Shown here in pieces: positions 38,341 through 50,367 of a DNA stretch of 64,000 nt (position 1 is the stretch's first letter; each line of letters starts with the position of its first letter). The translations under genes were made by a program, and so were the position numbers. The stretch spans positions 2,557,909-2,621,908 of the forward strand of contig NW_006763292.1 of NCBI RefSeq assembly GCF_000218685.1. The letters are read 5' to 3'. The notes under the pieces are model-generated. The model had not been told where the DNA came from. It searched no databases and worked only from the letters and a program-made list of their open reading frames with translations. Source of the DNA: Serpula lacrymans var. lacrymans S7.9 (lineage: Eukaryota > Basidiomycota > Agaricomycetes > Boletales > Serpulaceae).

Positions 38341-40323
38341 ATGTCTGACCACAACCGACTTAATCCCCATATTCCACAGCCCCAACGCAACACTGAAACA
38401 TCCGGTAATCCTCACCACATCGAACAGAATACCTTTTTATCAGGGTCCAGTGCTGGCATGTTCAACCACTCCGCAAACACCCACGTTCAACATAGTATTT
38501 TCAACGAAATCTCTGGAAGTCAGAATCATGTTGTAAACAACATCATGAATGGTCCTCATGGCAAGTACAACGTTTTGTGACACTTGTTAGCCTTTAGTTA
38601 TGAAATGAATCATTAGTGGCAGCCATGCCAAGTTTGTACGAACTGCTACAACCAGTCAACGCTTCGTATCGCGATCGCGCTGGAAAAAGGGCCCGATGCT
38701 TGCAAGGCACTCGGAAGGATGTCCTTACGACGATCCAAAAATGGGTGGACCAACTAGAAACTAGCCAACCAATCTGCTGGCTCAACGGCCCAGCTGGATT
38801 TGGAAAATCAACCATAGCGCAGACCATAGCGGAATGGTGCGCTGACCAGAAGAGACTCGCTGCCAGTTTCTTCTTCTTCAGAGGAATGGGACATCGCGAA
38901 AAAATGTCGCACCTTATTCCAACCCTGGCTTTTCAGCTTTCGTCAACAGTCAGAGGCATGGAGCCATTGTTGAAAAATGCCCTTGACAAAGAACCCTATA
39001 TTCTGAATACTCCCCTTAACTACCAGTTTGACATACTGATCATGGAACCCATTATTGTATGCAATCGGAAACGCCTGCCAGTGGTGATAGTTATCGACGC
39101 TTTAGACGAGTGTATACGTCAAGGCGGAGTATCGATGGAGGAGTTCATTGACGTCGTAATTGATGCCTGTGGGGCCAGGAAAAGTGAAGTCCCTTTTCGT
39201 TTATTCATCACCAGCAGGATTGAAGAACATCTCCGTAAAAAACTCGAAACCCCAGACGCCGAAGGCGTTATACTTCAACTGAAACTACAAAATTTCGATG
39301 CCACCGAGGATATTCGAATGTTTTTCCAGTCCGAATTCAAAAGGATATATCATGCGAATCGCAAACTTATGCTTATGGATAAGGTGCCACAGCCTTGGCC
39401 TTCTCCAGAAATCCTCGATGTCCTTGTCAAAAAAGCAGCGGGATCCTATATCTACTCGTCCACATTCGTCGATTTTGTTAGTGAAAAGGGGGGCATGCCG
39501 CACCAGAAACTTCTGGACGCTTTGAAAGCACATGGGCTAGACAACTTGTATTCCCAGGTATTCTCGAATGCTTTATATCCGGGTGGTACACCTGTCGCTA
39601 TGGCCGAGCTCGTACGGATCATGGGCGTCCTCCTCCTCCTTCGATATACACTATCTATCAAGGAACTTGCCACGTTCTTGAATATTCCCCCAAGAACCCT
39701 TGTAGAATATTTCCTTAGCATTCAGTCCATCCTCCTCATCCCCGAATCTGACATCGATCCAGTGCAATTGGTCCACACATCTTTACGTGACTTCTTGATG
39801 ATCCCGGCACGTTCGGGCACCTATTTCATTGATCCCCCTATTCGTCACATATCCATTGCCATTGGTTGCCTAGATATCATGACGAAAAATAAGACGGAAT
39901 TCTTGTTTGAAAAAGAACCATTACAGTACGCTTCCACAGAGTGGTTGGCTCATCTTCGCAAAGCTTTGTGTGAAGGGGATCAGTGTCCTTCGGATTTGTC
40001 TTTATTTGTCTCACTTAAGGATTCTCTGACGAGCTTCGCTAGTAGTTCCCTTGATCCTTGGTTGCATTCTATGATTGTGTATACCATGCGACACGGGATG
40101 GAATCACGTTTTCCACCACTAGTAAGTTGCAACATCGACGCGAAGTATATATATCTCATTGAACTCTATACAGGAACTCTCGCAATGCCCTCAAAGTTTG
40201 CAGTCGACGCTAACTAGCCTGTATAATATGCTAGACCAAACAATTGTGCGAACCGTTTCTCATTTTACATGGTGCATAATGATGAACCATCTTCAACCTT
40301 TGCTGTACCGGAATCGAATTTAG
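38341..40323 (+). CDS. NACHT-domain NTPase, NLR-like, without WD40 repeats
   Basis: 624-aa STAND-class NTPase of the kind that acts in fungal non-self recognition and regulated cell death. Exons 38341-38560, 38617-40121, 40174-40323. Intron 1 uses a GC donor (GCAAGT at 38561), the only site that keeps phase. The P-loop GPAGFGKST is at residues 131-139 and the Walker B VVIVIDALDEC at 228-239, followed by FRLFITSRIEEHL (sensor region) and a winged-helix-like region with LSIKELATFLNIP and VQLVHTSLRDFL. The N-terminal 73 residues are polar, His/Asn-rich, with QHSIFNEISGSQNHVVNNI. Agaricomycete relatives usually continue into WD40 or ankyrin repeats; here the frame ends 150 nt into exon 3 with a normal stop, and no repeats follow in the next 3 kb. 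It may be a naturally short form or a truncated one. Confidence 0.88.
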
Positions 40324-40905
40324 TTTGTACGCATAGTACTCGTATCATGCATAAATCATTAACAGATTTACATCTTAACAGCTGGTGCGTGGTCATAGAT
40401 GCAGCAGAAGACTACGTGGTCTGAAATCCCACCATCTTCTACAGAAGGGCTATGAACGTCAACAATCGTTGTTTCTGGCGTGGTCGGATGATTTTTCGAG
40501 GTGTATTACCGCTCTGAATGAGACGAAGTGTGACTAATAGTGTCTGCATATAGCCCGGGTTTGAGATATTTACTCGTCGCCATTGACTACATTGCAGTCG
40601 GAAATCTATCACACAGAACTCCAGAGCATATGGAGCCTCCTGCGCAGCCCTGTTTCTGTCTACAACACATAAGAAATACCAGATTTTTTTCAGTACAAAA
40701 CACGAACAGGATAGAAGAAAACTTACACCATGATCCACATTTGTCGTCTCGGGCACGGGACTTTATACACCGAATTCCTCCGAATTCCTCAGGCTGTCGC
40801 TCCCTCGTATTTAGGAAAGAATCAGGATATTCTCTTAAACATCCTGCTCATCTGAGAGTTGGTCCACAACGAGTTCACAAAACTTCGACGACTCTGAATT
40901 TCCAC
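40324..40905. other. Intergenic spacer
   Basis: Convergent 3' ends of the NACHT gene and the HNH pseudogene. Includes a 10-mer tandem (CCGAATTCCT twice, 40770-40789). No gene seen. Confidence 0.45.
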
Positions 40906-42151
40906 TCAAGGTGAGCCCCCTTTGAGAATAGGTGCCAACATCCCTCGCGAGCGCATGCTAAACATAGCGGCTTTCATGGAGACCTGGGGGGCGCTAGGTG
41001 CATCGAAATAGATGTAGACGCCCTTACCGTCAACGTCATTGAGGGTCTTCGCTATAATGCGTTCTTGATTGGGGTCATAATCAAACTTATCAACGTATTG
41101 AATCGGCCGCCCCAGATGCGCGACCTTGTCACAAGTGGCATGCAGGGCGAGAAGTGTCTCGGATGGAACGGGTAGATTCTCGTTATCTAGGGACCCCCAT
41201 CGGCAACGGCTGTTGGTACACGGGATAAAGATTTTGTAGTTTGTAACAGTTCATGACATTGTGGGTGGTAGTGGAATCAGTTAGACCGCCAGGTAAAGTA
41301 TTATTAGCGACATGCGCAGTCTTCTCGAACGAACTAGATGTCCAAGCGAGTGAACCAGTCGTGGACATTGGCTTCCATTGTCATGACATTGTAAAGAGTC
41401 TGTACTTTGGCACCATCGACCAGATTGCCCAGTGTTGGACAGCTTTTGAGTTGGTGACTGTAACATGATAACCGCAGTGTTGCAAAACTGTCAACACTAA
41501 AGTGGCATAGTGGAGCTGGCAGGAATAAGGACTTCCTCTATGGTGAAGGAAAAAAACAGACAAAAGTCACACCATTATGTTGCTAGGGTCCTCGTCGGAT
41601 ATGTTGAAATGCGTGGATTCTGGCACAATGTGTGTGTACACGGGGTCTGCATTCCCAATCTCGTCGGGGGAAGCCGAAACCTCAGAGACGGTGTTCAGGT
41701 CGTACTTGCCAGTCACTAGCACACAGCGAAACACGTCGCGGACAAGGGCCAGGCTGGAGAAGTCAGGGAAATGTGAGTTCCCAATGAGAGTAATACTACG
41801 CATGTCACTACTCACGAGATCCTTTGCCTCTTGATGGAATTTTGGGCCGCCTGACTTCTATCGTCAGGGTGATACATTCGAATGACCAGGGAAACAGATG
41901 TGTTCGACCTTTGAGCTCGTTGACTGAGAGCCAGTTCCATATCAAGGCTAGTGCTAGTAGGCTTATTACTTATCCACCTTGACGAAGAACTTACAGGAAC
42001 GGATGAAATAGTCGATGATGGTCAACCCGAGTTGGGACAACTGCGCGTTGTCTTGTGTGTGCGAATGTATCGCCCTGACGACTTCATGAAGCGCGGGGAG
42101 GGGGGATGGACAATCAGGCAGCAAGCAGCCTAGTACTCTTGCGTGAATCAT
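40906..42151 (-). pseudogene. Decayed fungal HNH-nuclease-domain gene
   Basis: Remnant of the HNH (HNH_2-type) family that is abundant in agaricomycetes and functionally uncharacterised. Recognisable pieces in order on the minus strand: LHEVVRAIHSHTQDNAQLSQ (about 42.1 kb), then LALVRDVFRCVLVTGKYD and YTHIVPESTHFNISDEDP (about 41.7-41.6 kb, the HNH core with its Cys and His), LYNVMTMEANVHDWFTRLDI (41.4 kb), FEKTAHVANN, LQNLYPVYQQPLP, and LLALHATCDKVAHLGRP plus YVDKFDYDPNQERI (41.1 kb) to a stop at 40906. Breaks seen: a TAG at 41336-41334 where the family has Trp, immediately followed by a duplicated TTCG (41333-41326) that shifts the frame, a second frame change near 41.2 kb, and another around 41.46 kb. 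These are too close together to be introns. Confidence 0.75.
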
Positions 42152-43558
42152 CGGCTAGGGCTGATTTCTCAAATTGGAGACAGATATTATATGCATTGAT
42201 GGTTTTCTGAGGCCATTCATGGTATTGACGGGAGGAAGTGCGGGCATGATCATGGTAAGATGAAAACGGGATGATCTGGCCTCTGCAAGCGAATTCAGAA
42301 TTTTGCTTGATATGATATGGGAGGTACGATTACATAAGATCTGCCCCATCGTGACGCTTATCGGATCTCCCCGTTTCCGACCAGCTCATCGCCCATGCGG
42401 TCGACCCACTCGCCCACACCATTCCTCTAGAGGAATGTTTTGATCTCATATCGATAGCTATCAGTCGAACATGACACACCAGCGCTGAATAGCCCAGGAA
42501 CATAACGATTTAACACTGCGTGACTGCATTTTTGTGACGCTCTTGAAGGAGAGAAAATGGAAGTAAAGTACAACGGATGCGCAGCGAGCCAAGAGATACT
42601 AGTACATTAGCGGCCAAACATGTTCTGGGAGGCCCCACACACACCGACGAGTTTCAGTCGTGATGCTGCTCCCTATAGGCCTTATTCCGTGCTAGTGAGC
42701 TGACTTTTGCGGTTCATTCACATGTAGGTTTGGAAAAGGCGACTGAGGTGTAACTGGTACTAGATGCATCATATGTGGTAAGTACTGGTATGACTGAGAG
42801 CTTTCTGTTTACAAAATCCGGACAGTTGGTAGCCCGCGGCGCTGTAAACACATGACTAAGACGTTTGCAGAGATACGAGTCGGTCCATGGCATGGTCATA
42901 TTATTCGTCGATGTGAAACAAGCCAGTCGAAAATCAGTCAATGAGGCCCATATTTCGAAGGATGGTCACCGACTCGTAAGGGCGACCACCAGCTCGTAAT
43001 GCTGATTACTTCTTGGATTTCGATTGCTTTCAATTAGAAAGCCGCCCATCTCCTAATCATACCAAAATATCTCATTTTACGGAGGGGCAAGTCACTGTGA
43101 GCGTTTGATAAGAACGACAGTTGATGTGGTGCGTCACACTAGTCTTATATATTAGTCTTCTTGTTGTATCGAAAATTTACACCGCTGTATTCAAGTTACA
43201 TTGCTTGTGTAATTTCCGGCTCCCTCGAGGGTAGTAGTACGGCTTCCAACGAAAATACGCTTGAGACGTATCAATGTGTCAACGCCTTGGTGAAATATAT
43301 TGTAGAGGTGCCATTGGGACGGGATCACGTGCGGTAAATTTAGAAGAAATCTTTATGTTTTTTTTTGATAACCATGCATATGCGCATGCTTTTCCTTCTG
43401 CCGTTGCCGCTCATCCTCTTATTTGTAGATTCGCTCTTTCAGGCCCTTCTGATAAGAAATGCTGAAGTAAACCGCCACACGTTTGTCAATAAGAGCAGGC
43501 CAAACTTTCGCGTTTTGTCTCTTTAGCATCATCTCTTTACCCTCCTCTGCTTGCAAAT
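42152..43558. other. Intergenic, nothing recognised
   Basis: 1.4 kb upstream of the terpene synthase. No frame over 90 codons that can be supported; contains a TATATATT-like element at about 43146, far from the start codon. Confidence 0.45.
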
Positions 43559-45068
43559 ATGTTGGATTCATTCCCCTCTTATTTCTCTCTAAGAGATCTT
43601 GTCGCCATCAGTGGTGAAGCCTTCGAACTCAAGGTCAGTCGCCATCAGAAAGAGGCAGACAACGCAGCTCGCAAATGGTTTATGAGGTATCTATGTCGTC
43701 CTTCCGTCCGCAACTATGTCTGACAGATGTTTGTCATCAAGCTTCAACGTATACAACGAGAAGAAGCTGTCAAAGTTTCTGGACTACGGAAAGTTTGATC
43801 TCTTCGCTGCTCTGAGCTTTCCGGACGCCGATGCCAAACATCTCGAGACGTGCCTAGCTTTTTTCTTCTGGGCATTTTCTGTGTGTAATGTTTCATCTTT
43901 CTGTGTTGTCGTTGTCGTTCCAATTCTACTTCTTCTAGACGGACGACCTCTCGGATGAGGGGGACTTGCAATCGAAACCAGACGATGTTCAGGCAGGGGT
44001 TGATATTTCCATGACCGTCCTGGACAACCCCGAGGGTCCACGGCCAGATTTTCCCTACGCTGCCATGCTTTACGAGTCCGTTACCGTTCTTTTTTCGTTT
44101 TTGTATGTGGGCTCACTCGCTAACTACAGTCTCCTGACACGGATTCGTGAAACGGCCAGTCCAGGCGCTTACGCAAGGTACGTAACGTTTCCCAATGGAC
44201 CTATGCATGTCAGAATTAGTAAATGCCGCTGCGCATATAGGTTTACCCTCGCTTTTGAAGAATGGAGCAGATCGCAAGTTCAGCAATCTCACAATCGGTC
44301 ATTGGATCGAATACCATCGGTGGAGGAATTCATTCTTATGCGTCGGGCGACTATTGGAGGTGCTATGGTTGAAGGTGAGAGACTGTTCCTCATACTCCAG
44401 ACTAATCCTGTCTGACACTTTATTTGCAGCCATGGTCGAATATTCTTTGGATTTGGATCTTCCCGACTATGTATTTCACCATCCAACTATTATTGCAATG
44501 TCTGAAGCTACGACTGACATCATGACCTGGCCAAACGTTAGTGCACTCTTAATTATTCCTTGTGCTTATAGATTGACGCTGTTTTGTACCTTGTAAATGA
44601 CAGGACTTGTGTTCCTTTAATGTAAGTCTTCTACGTAACCAGATCTATGACAGCTTCTAACCCCGGGAATCCGGCTCTATAGAAAGAACAGTCAGATGGT
44701 GACTACCAGAACCTCGTTGTCTGCATTATGATCGAGCATAACGTCGGTCTCCAGGCGGCAATTGACATCTTGACAGATATGCTCGCCGATCGGGTGGCGG
44801 AGTACACGGAGCTGAAAAAGCAACTACCTTCCTTCGGACCTGCTGTTGATACTGAGCTCATGAGATACTTGGAAGCCCTGGAACACTTTGTTCAAGGCAC
44901 AGTACTTTGGTACTATCTAAGTCCGCGTATGTGATCGATCTTTCTAGCACATGGAATTAGAATTATGACATAACTTCTTGTTCTTGTCATACAGGATACT
45001 TCCGGACTATCGATATCTCCAACCGAGAAGACCTGATCGTTCCGCTGTTTAAGCGTGTATATACCTAG
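43559..45068 (+). CDS. Sesquiterpene synthase (class I terpene cyclase)
   Basis: Cyclises farnesyl diphosphate (by family) to a sesquiterpene hydrocarbon in the cytosol. 347 aa, normal length. Nine phase-consistent exons: 43559-43686, 43727-43880, 43939-44075, 44130-44177, 44241-44374, 44430-44536, 44604-44621, 44683-44926, 44995-45068. The aspartate-rich metal motif appears as WAFSTDDLSDEGD, split by intron 2 after WAFS. The NSE metal triad is NDLCSFNKE, spread over exons 6, 7 and 8; exon 7 is only 18 nt (DLCSFN). The basic-aromatic pair that senses diphosphate is PRYF near the C-terminus, split by the last intron. The body also has MVEYSLDLDLPDYVF and NLVVCIMIEHNVGLQAAID, typical of basidiomycete sesquiterpene synthases. 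The intron-3 donor (GTCCGT at 44076) is weak. Product skeleton cannot be predicted. 1.1 kb upstream of a P450 on the same strand. Confidence 0.92.
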
Positions 45069-46149
45069 GTCTTTCATTTTATTTAGTATATTGTATATCG
45101 ATGTATGTATTGTATATTGTAGTGGTTTGGGGCAGCACGGATTGTACTTTTGGTCTGTAGTGGACTTGTGATAAATAGCTCAAATATACCTTCGGAATTC
45201 TCTATCTCAACGCTGCCCGTTATCAGTCGAATATGTTTAATCGCCGGACCACATAGGTTAGATCGTCTTACATATAGTCGTAAGCGTTGTAAGCTCCTTG
45301 AAGTATAATTCAGGAGCACATAAATGTTAGTGGCGATAGACGACAGGGTTAGACAGAAGTATGGGTTCTAAATTACTAACGTACAACAACTTGATCAAAA
45401 ACCCGATACTCCGTTTCAGTGGTCACCTCCGCCGTCTGACTGTACATTCATAACGCAATTTGTCTCTATACCAGTATGGTGCGTTCGCGATGGCTGGTGG
45501 GTCCGGTCATCATCCCAGAAGGGAAAAGTCAACATCTTCTCAACTCATATCCATATTAGGCAACCGTGTAGGATCGGTAAACATCTTCTCCGATCCGGGG
45601 TCCTAAGGTCCTGGGGAAAAACATATTGCGAAGGACGTCGGAAAACATACCAAGATATTTTTTTCTCTTCAAATAGCCGATAATTGAACCTTCCTCAGAA
45701 CGGAACAGGGCCCATGATGTTTTTATATTGTCATATTCATATTGCGAACATGTCATATTGAAGCACTAGAAGGCCCCCGACTATCCGTGTGGTACCGCTG
45801 TGGTACCTTGTTTCGTCAGAACTTGGATGAAAAATGTGTGTAATTTGGAAGAACTTGGCTAACGAGAGAAAAATCATATGACAGAACATTCCCACGAGAC
45901 CCAGCTACTTCTCCGCGATGAAAAAGACCTTCAGATCTTGCTATGATTTGAACATAGCATTGACACTAGTGGCAGCTTGTCCGCTGCGTCCGGACCGTGG
46001 CGTAGGTGTTCTGGCGTCTTTCACCAAATTATTTTGTCCGGGTACTGTATCAGGGTTCCATAGGGATAACCAGGGGTCCTCGGCTCAGATGAGTTTCTTT
46101 TATAACATGTAAGAAGGGATCCAGAATACGGATGATCCAAGCGTAAGCT
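45069..46149. other. Spacer between terpene synthase and P450
   Basis: 1.1 kb with no supportable gene. Holds the cyclase 3' UTR and the P450 promoter region; CGGACCGTGGCG-like GC-rich motifs occur at about 45989, but I cannot assign them to a factor. Confidence 0.45.
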
Positions 46150-48041
46150 ATGGATAATGCCAGGCCTTGGGCCGTCGTCGCTGGCGCATCTTGTGTCTAT
46201 GCCATTGCTTCAGTGGCCTATAGGCTACTTTTTCATCCCTTGAAGAAATACCCTGGTCCTCCTCTGGCTGCGGTCACCATTTATTACAAGGGCTACTTCG
46301 ATGTGATCAAGCGCGGAGGGCTCCTGGAACATATCAAGCAACTGCACCAGAAATACGGTACGCCATTCGTCGAATGCCATCTTATTCTATCTCATGGTGG
46401 TGAAAACTAGGCCCGGTTGTGAGGATTGCTCCCAATGAAGTAAGCTCTTCCAAATACTTACCATCGTCTCAACTCACTTCGTACCAAAGTTGCATTTTGA
46501 CGACACGAAGGCTTTTGCGGATATTTATGCCGTAGGATCGAAATTTACGAAGGAACCCAGTTTTTATAAGTGCTTTGGACAAGACGAGGCGTCTTTCGGT
46601 CTCATCGATGTTCACGCATCCAGGATCAGGCGTGAAATCCTGAACCCACTATTTTCTCGACGTGCGGTCCTCAAACTCGAAAACGTGGTTCAAGAGAAAG
46701 TTGGTACCTATCGTTGCCCTGTCACGATAGATTATTCATGCAGCTACTACTGCAGGTCAATAAACTCGTTTCGCAATTGCTGACTTACCGCGACGCTCAG
46801 AAATCCGCTAACTTGTTCATGGCCTTCCGTTCAACGACTCTAGACATTATCGCATCCTATTGCCTTGCTAAAGACTTTAATGCGCTAAGCACAGAGGGGT
46901 TCATGCATCCGTTCTTGACTTCTCTGCAGACGTTGATACCCTTCTTTTGGGTGTTGAGATATCTCCCGTTCCTCATTCCAGTTCTCATGGAGCCACCTAC
47001 CTGGATTGCTCAGTTTCTGGACTCCAAGTCACGGGCATTGTTTGACATTCGTCAGCAAGCTTCAGCTCAGATTGACGTGTTCCTTGCAGACCCAGAGGCT
47101 CTTGAGAATGTAGACCACGATATAATTTACCATCACCTACTAGCGCCGGGGGCTCGAAAGGAAAAACAGCCCATCTCACGTAGCTCGTTATTACAGGAAG
47201 CGCTGACGTTGCTATTGGCGGGAAGTGACACCTTGGGTAACACCTTGACTGTTGGAACCTTCCGTGTGCTCAATGATGAAGTTGTGCATGCGAAGCTTGT
47301 GGAAGAACTGCAGAATGCTTGGCCTAACAAAGATGCAATAGTTCAATTTACAACCCTTGAGAAGTTACCTTACCTGGTGCGTCGACTCCTACATTTTCTT
47401 TTCTTCTTCAATATCACTCACTTTGGTGCACGTTAGACTGCCGTGCTCAAGGAGACTTTGCGATTTGCTTCAGGCGTAGTAACCCCTCTTCCTCGCGTCG
47501 TGGGACCGGCTGATACCCGGATCGGAGACTGGCATGTACCTGCAGGGGTAAGCATGGACGCAATGGCTTTACTTGGCACATTTTCTGACAAGAATAAAGA
47601 CGATCATTTCAATGAGCTCGACCATGATGCACAATAATGCCGATGTCTTCCCTGAGCCTTTCAAATTCGCACCTGAAAGATGGCTAGGACTAGATGCGAA
47701 GGACCTCGAGACGTATTTGGTTCCGTTTTCAAAGGGGCCTCGAGGTTGTCTTGGGATGAAGTACGTCTCAAACCATTCTCAGGAAGTGATCAAGGTATTT
47801 GACGCCGTTTGACCAATAATTGTAACAGCCTTGCATGGTGCGAACTGTACCTGATATTCGCCAACGTTTTCCGAAAGCTAGAGATGGAGATGCACGATAC
47901 GACGTGAGTGTTTTGAGTGATACCTATGATTTTCTCTAACGACGTGGTACTAGTGTTGAGGATTTCAAGTATAATGATAATTTCGTCCCTGTCTATCAGG
48001 GGAAGCCGTTGCATGCTGCCATCAGGGAAAGGTCAACTTGA
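46150..48041 (+). CDS. Cytochrome P450 monooxygenase
   Basis: ER-anchored haem-thiolate monooxygenase, 500 aa; by position it probably oxidises the product of the adjacent terpene synthase. Eight phase-consistent exons: 46150-46357, 46411-46439, 46490-46699, 46756-47376, 47437-47547, 47600-47760, 47829-47903, 47954-48041. N-terminal membrane anchor at about residues 7-27 (WAVVAGASCVYAIASVAY), then the proline-rich hinge KKYPGPPLA. The I-helix oxygen-binding motif is LLAGSDTLGNT, the K-helix ExxR is KETLR, the PERF-like motif is APERWLGL, and the haem loop is FSKGPRGCLG with its axial Cys. All key residues are present, so it should be functional. The stop codon lies a few bases from a retroelement remnant read on the other strand. 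Family resembles fungal CYP64/CYP5-type trichothecene or aflatoxin-pathway P450s, not resolved further. Confidence 0.93.
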
Positions 48042-48059
48042 CGCGTTTTCGATATCCCC

Positions 48060-48389
48060 TACACCACCTCGTATTCGTATATAATCATGCATGTTCCAGT
48101 AATACCTCCAAATAAATATGAAAGTCTTACAACACACTGGAAATTGCCTAGTGAATGAGACTAATGCTAATATGGGTGCCGTTGTAAACACCTGTTTAAG
48201 CTTATCAAAAGCTTCTTGTTCTTTGGCGCCCCAGTGCCAAACAATATCCTTTTTAGTGAGATCTTTCAACAGTCTCATTATTTTTGCCAAGTTTTCAACA
48301 AATCTTTGGTAGAAATTGCCTAAGCCAAGGAAGGCCCTTACTCCTTTGATGCTGTCGATGATGAGAACTGCAGTTAGAAAACCACACAC
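48060..48389 (-). mobile_element. Ty3/gypsy retrotransposon fragment (RT thumb region)
   Basis: A minus-strand frame contains IKGVRAFLGLGNFYQRFVEN, then a stretch with DLTKKDIVWHWGAKEQEAF and KLKQVFTTAPIL, the thumb region and RT/RNase-H junction of Ty3/gypsy polymerases. The next expected block (a conserved V-ETDASDFAxGxxL) is out of frame and carries a stop, so the copy is dead. Only about 110 codons of pol remain; gag, protease, RNase H and integrase are absent from the window. The fragment begins within about 20 bp of the P450 stop codon. Confidence 0.8.
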
Positions 48390-48794
48390 AAAAACAAACT
48401 AACACACAATCCTCCCAGATTCCACGGAACTTGTTTATGGGCTTTGCCTCCTAGAACAGTGGAGTGGTCTGGTTGTTCGTGGGGTGGTACGTATAAAGAT
48501 CCTTCAAAGTAAAACCCAGAGGTGTATGAGTGTGGGTTTTGAGGAGGAGGGATAGTTGAATTTATAGAAGATAGGGGCTTAGTGACGAGTATAGATGAGC
48601 ACTACCTTGCTAATGGTAGCACAAGGTAGGTTTGAGAACGACGAGAATGACGAGGTGACGAGGTTCCCAGTGATAGCAGGCTCCTGACGCACAAACTGTA
48701 GTGCTCAGAAGGACTCTAATCGAAGGGGATGACAATCACTTTCAAAAAGTGACAAGTGACGATGACAGCAGTTAACAGTGGTAGAAGTGGGAAG

Positions 48795-50297
48795 TGTTGT
48801 GACCACACTGGATCACAAGTAGCAGAGTAGTGAACTTGAGAGTAGAGAAGAAGTCTGGATTGGAGTACTTGTTTTTTTTTTTACAAGGTAAAATACAGGG
48901 GTTTATATAGTAAAAGAAAAGTAGGCTATGCACAGTATAGCTGTGCAAAAAGAATGAGAAAGAACATGAAGGAAGGAATGTATGCTGACGAATCCTGCGT
49001 AGGTAGTACAGGATAAGATTGTCAAAAAAAGGAAAAGAAAGGGATAGAACAATGAATGCTGTGAGTAATGTCACAGGTTTGTACAGCCATAAAGTAAAGT
49101 CCAATAGCAAAAAGAGAGCAGGAAAATCATGATGTCATGGGAAGATGCAGCAAAAAAAGGGCAAGGCAAAACACTATCAGTATCAACACAGTTCCTTTAT
49201 TGTCAGTCAGACATTCTAAAAAAATATGTGTCCATAGAAATAATTCAAAAATCAAAAATAATTGCACTGTAAATGAATGTTCTGCTGAAAAAAAAGAAAC
49301 TGGAGCCACCAGTCCACCACCTAGTCCAAATCCGACAGTTCCATGGCCTTACCAATGGACTGGTTGTGTTGGACCACCTGATCAAATGAGGGAGGGAGAG
49401 GAGTAGTTCCAATTTGGAACAAGTGAATCCCAGGCAGCGTGTGGTAGGTGTAGCTGTAGTGAAGACGACGGACAAAAGATAAGTGTACCCAAGTGAATGG
49501 GACAGCGATGAACATGGGCGACGCAAGGGGATGAACCTTCTCCAGCTCAAAAACTACCCACCCACGCTCCAACCAGGCAAGACGAGCGACCAATGTTTTG
49601 ATAGTATATGATGGCAGATCGACGTCATGAAGATGGACCTGTTGCCCTATTTGGACCGGCCGCCGGGGCTTTGCTGATATCAGCAGCGGCACGTGGTAGT
49701 CAACGGATCGGCGACGGAAGCGGATAGGAAGTGGTGACATCAGAAATGGTGGGGGTGCAAATAAGATGAGGAGGAGGAGGGTGGAGGTGACGAAAAAGTG
49801 GATTAGAATGGGGATCCAGAAACGACCGTCGGGTGAGAATAAAAACGAGAGTAAGGGACCCATGGTGGGGCTAGGCAAAGGAAGGGAAGTGAAGGAAACA
49901 ACAAAAGCGAGGGTGCAATGCAATGTGTAGCCAGTGGCGACGCAAAAATTTGCTGAAATGCCGAAATGCAGAAAGTACCAAATGGAAAGCAAAGGTGAGC
50001 GTGACTGGATTGCCTAATAGAGGTGGTGCTGATTAGCCACAAGTTTGAAAAAGGCAATATTAATTACTATTCCACGTGGCACTGTGCCTGTGTGGCGCAA
50101 AGGCAAGTCTTTTGAATATTTGCTTCGTTATGACACCTGTCCATGCTACCAATCAATTTTGGTGCATGACACCGCATGGTACAGTGTGTGAAAACTACAG
50201 TATAAAGTTAAAGAGGAGAATGAAAATTAAAGGTCCGAAAATTGTGTATCGTAACAGGTCCAGGAAAATATGCACTTTGAGGCTAAGTAGCCTGACA
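48795..50297 (-). mobile_element. Probable LTR of the adjacent gypsy remnant
   Basis: Read on the minus strand, the segment starts TGTCAGG at 50297 and ends ACAACA at 48795, the TG...CA termini expected of an LTR, and is followed, in the direction of the pol fragment, by about 400 bp of non-coding leader-like sequence. A TATA box (TATATAAACCCC) lies near 48910, followed by an A-rich stretch (about 48885) and a short pyrimidine-rich end, as in a U3-R-U5 layout. No second copy exists in the window to confirm the boundaries. A 223-codon minus frame (49992-49321) and an overlapping frame lie inside it. Boundaries are inference. Confidence 0.45.
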
Positions 50298-50367
50298 ACC
50301 CCCCTCTTGATTGCCAGGCTGACTAGCTTACATATATGTGAGGTTGAGGTGCTCGTGGTTCTCAATA

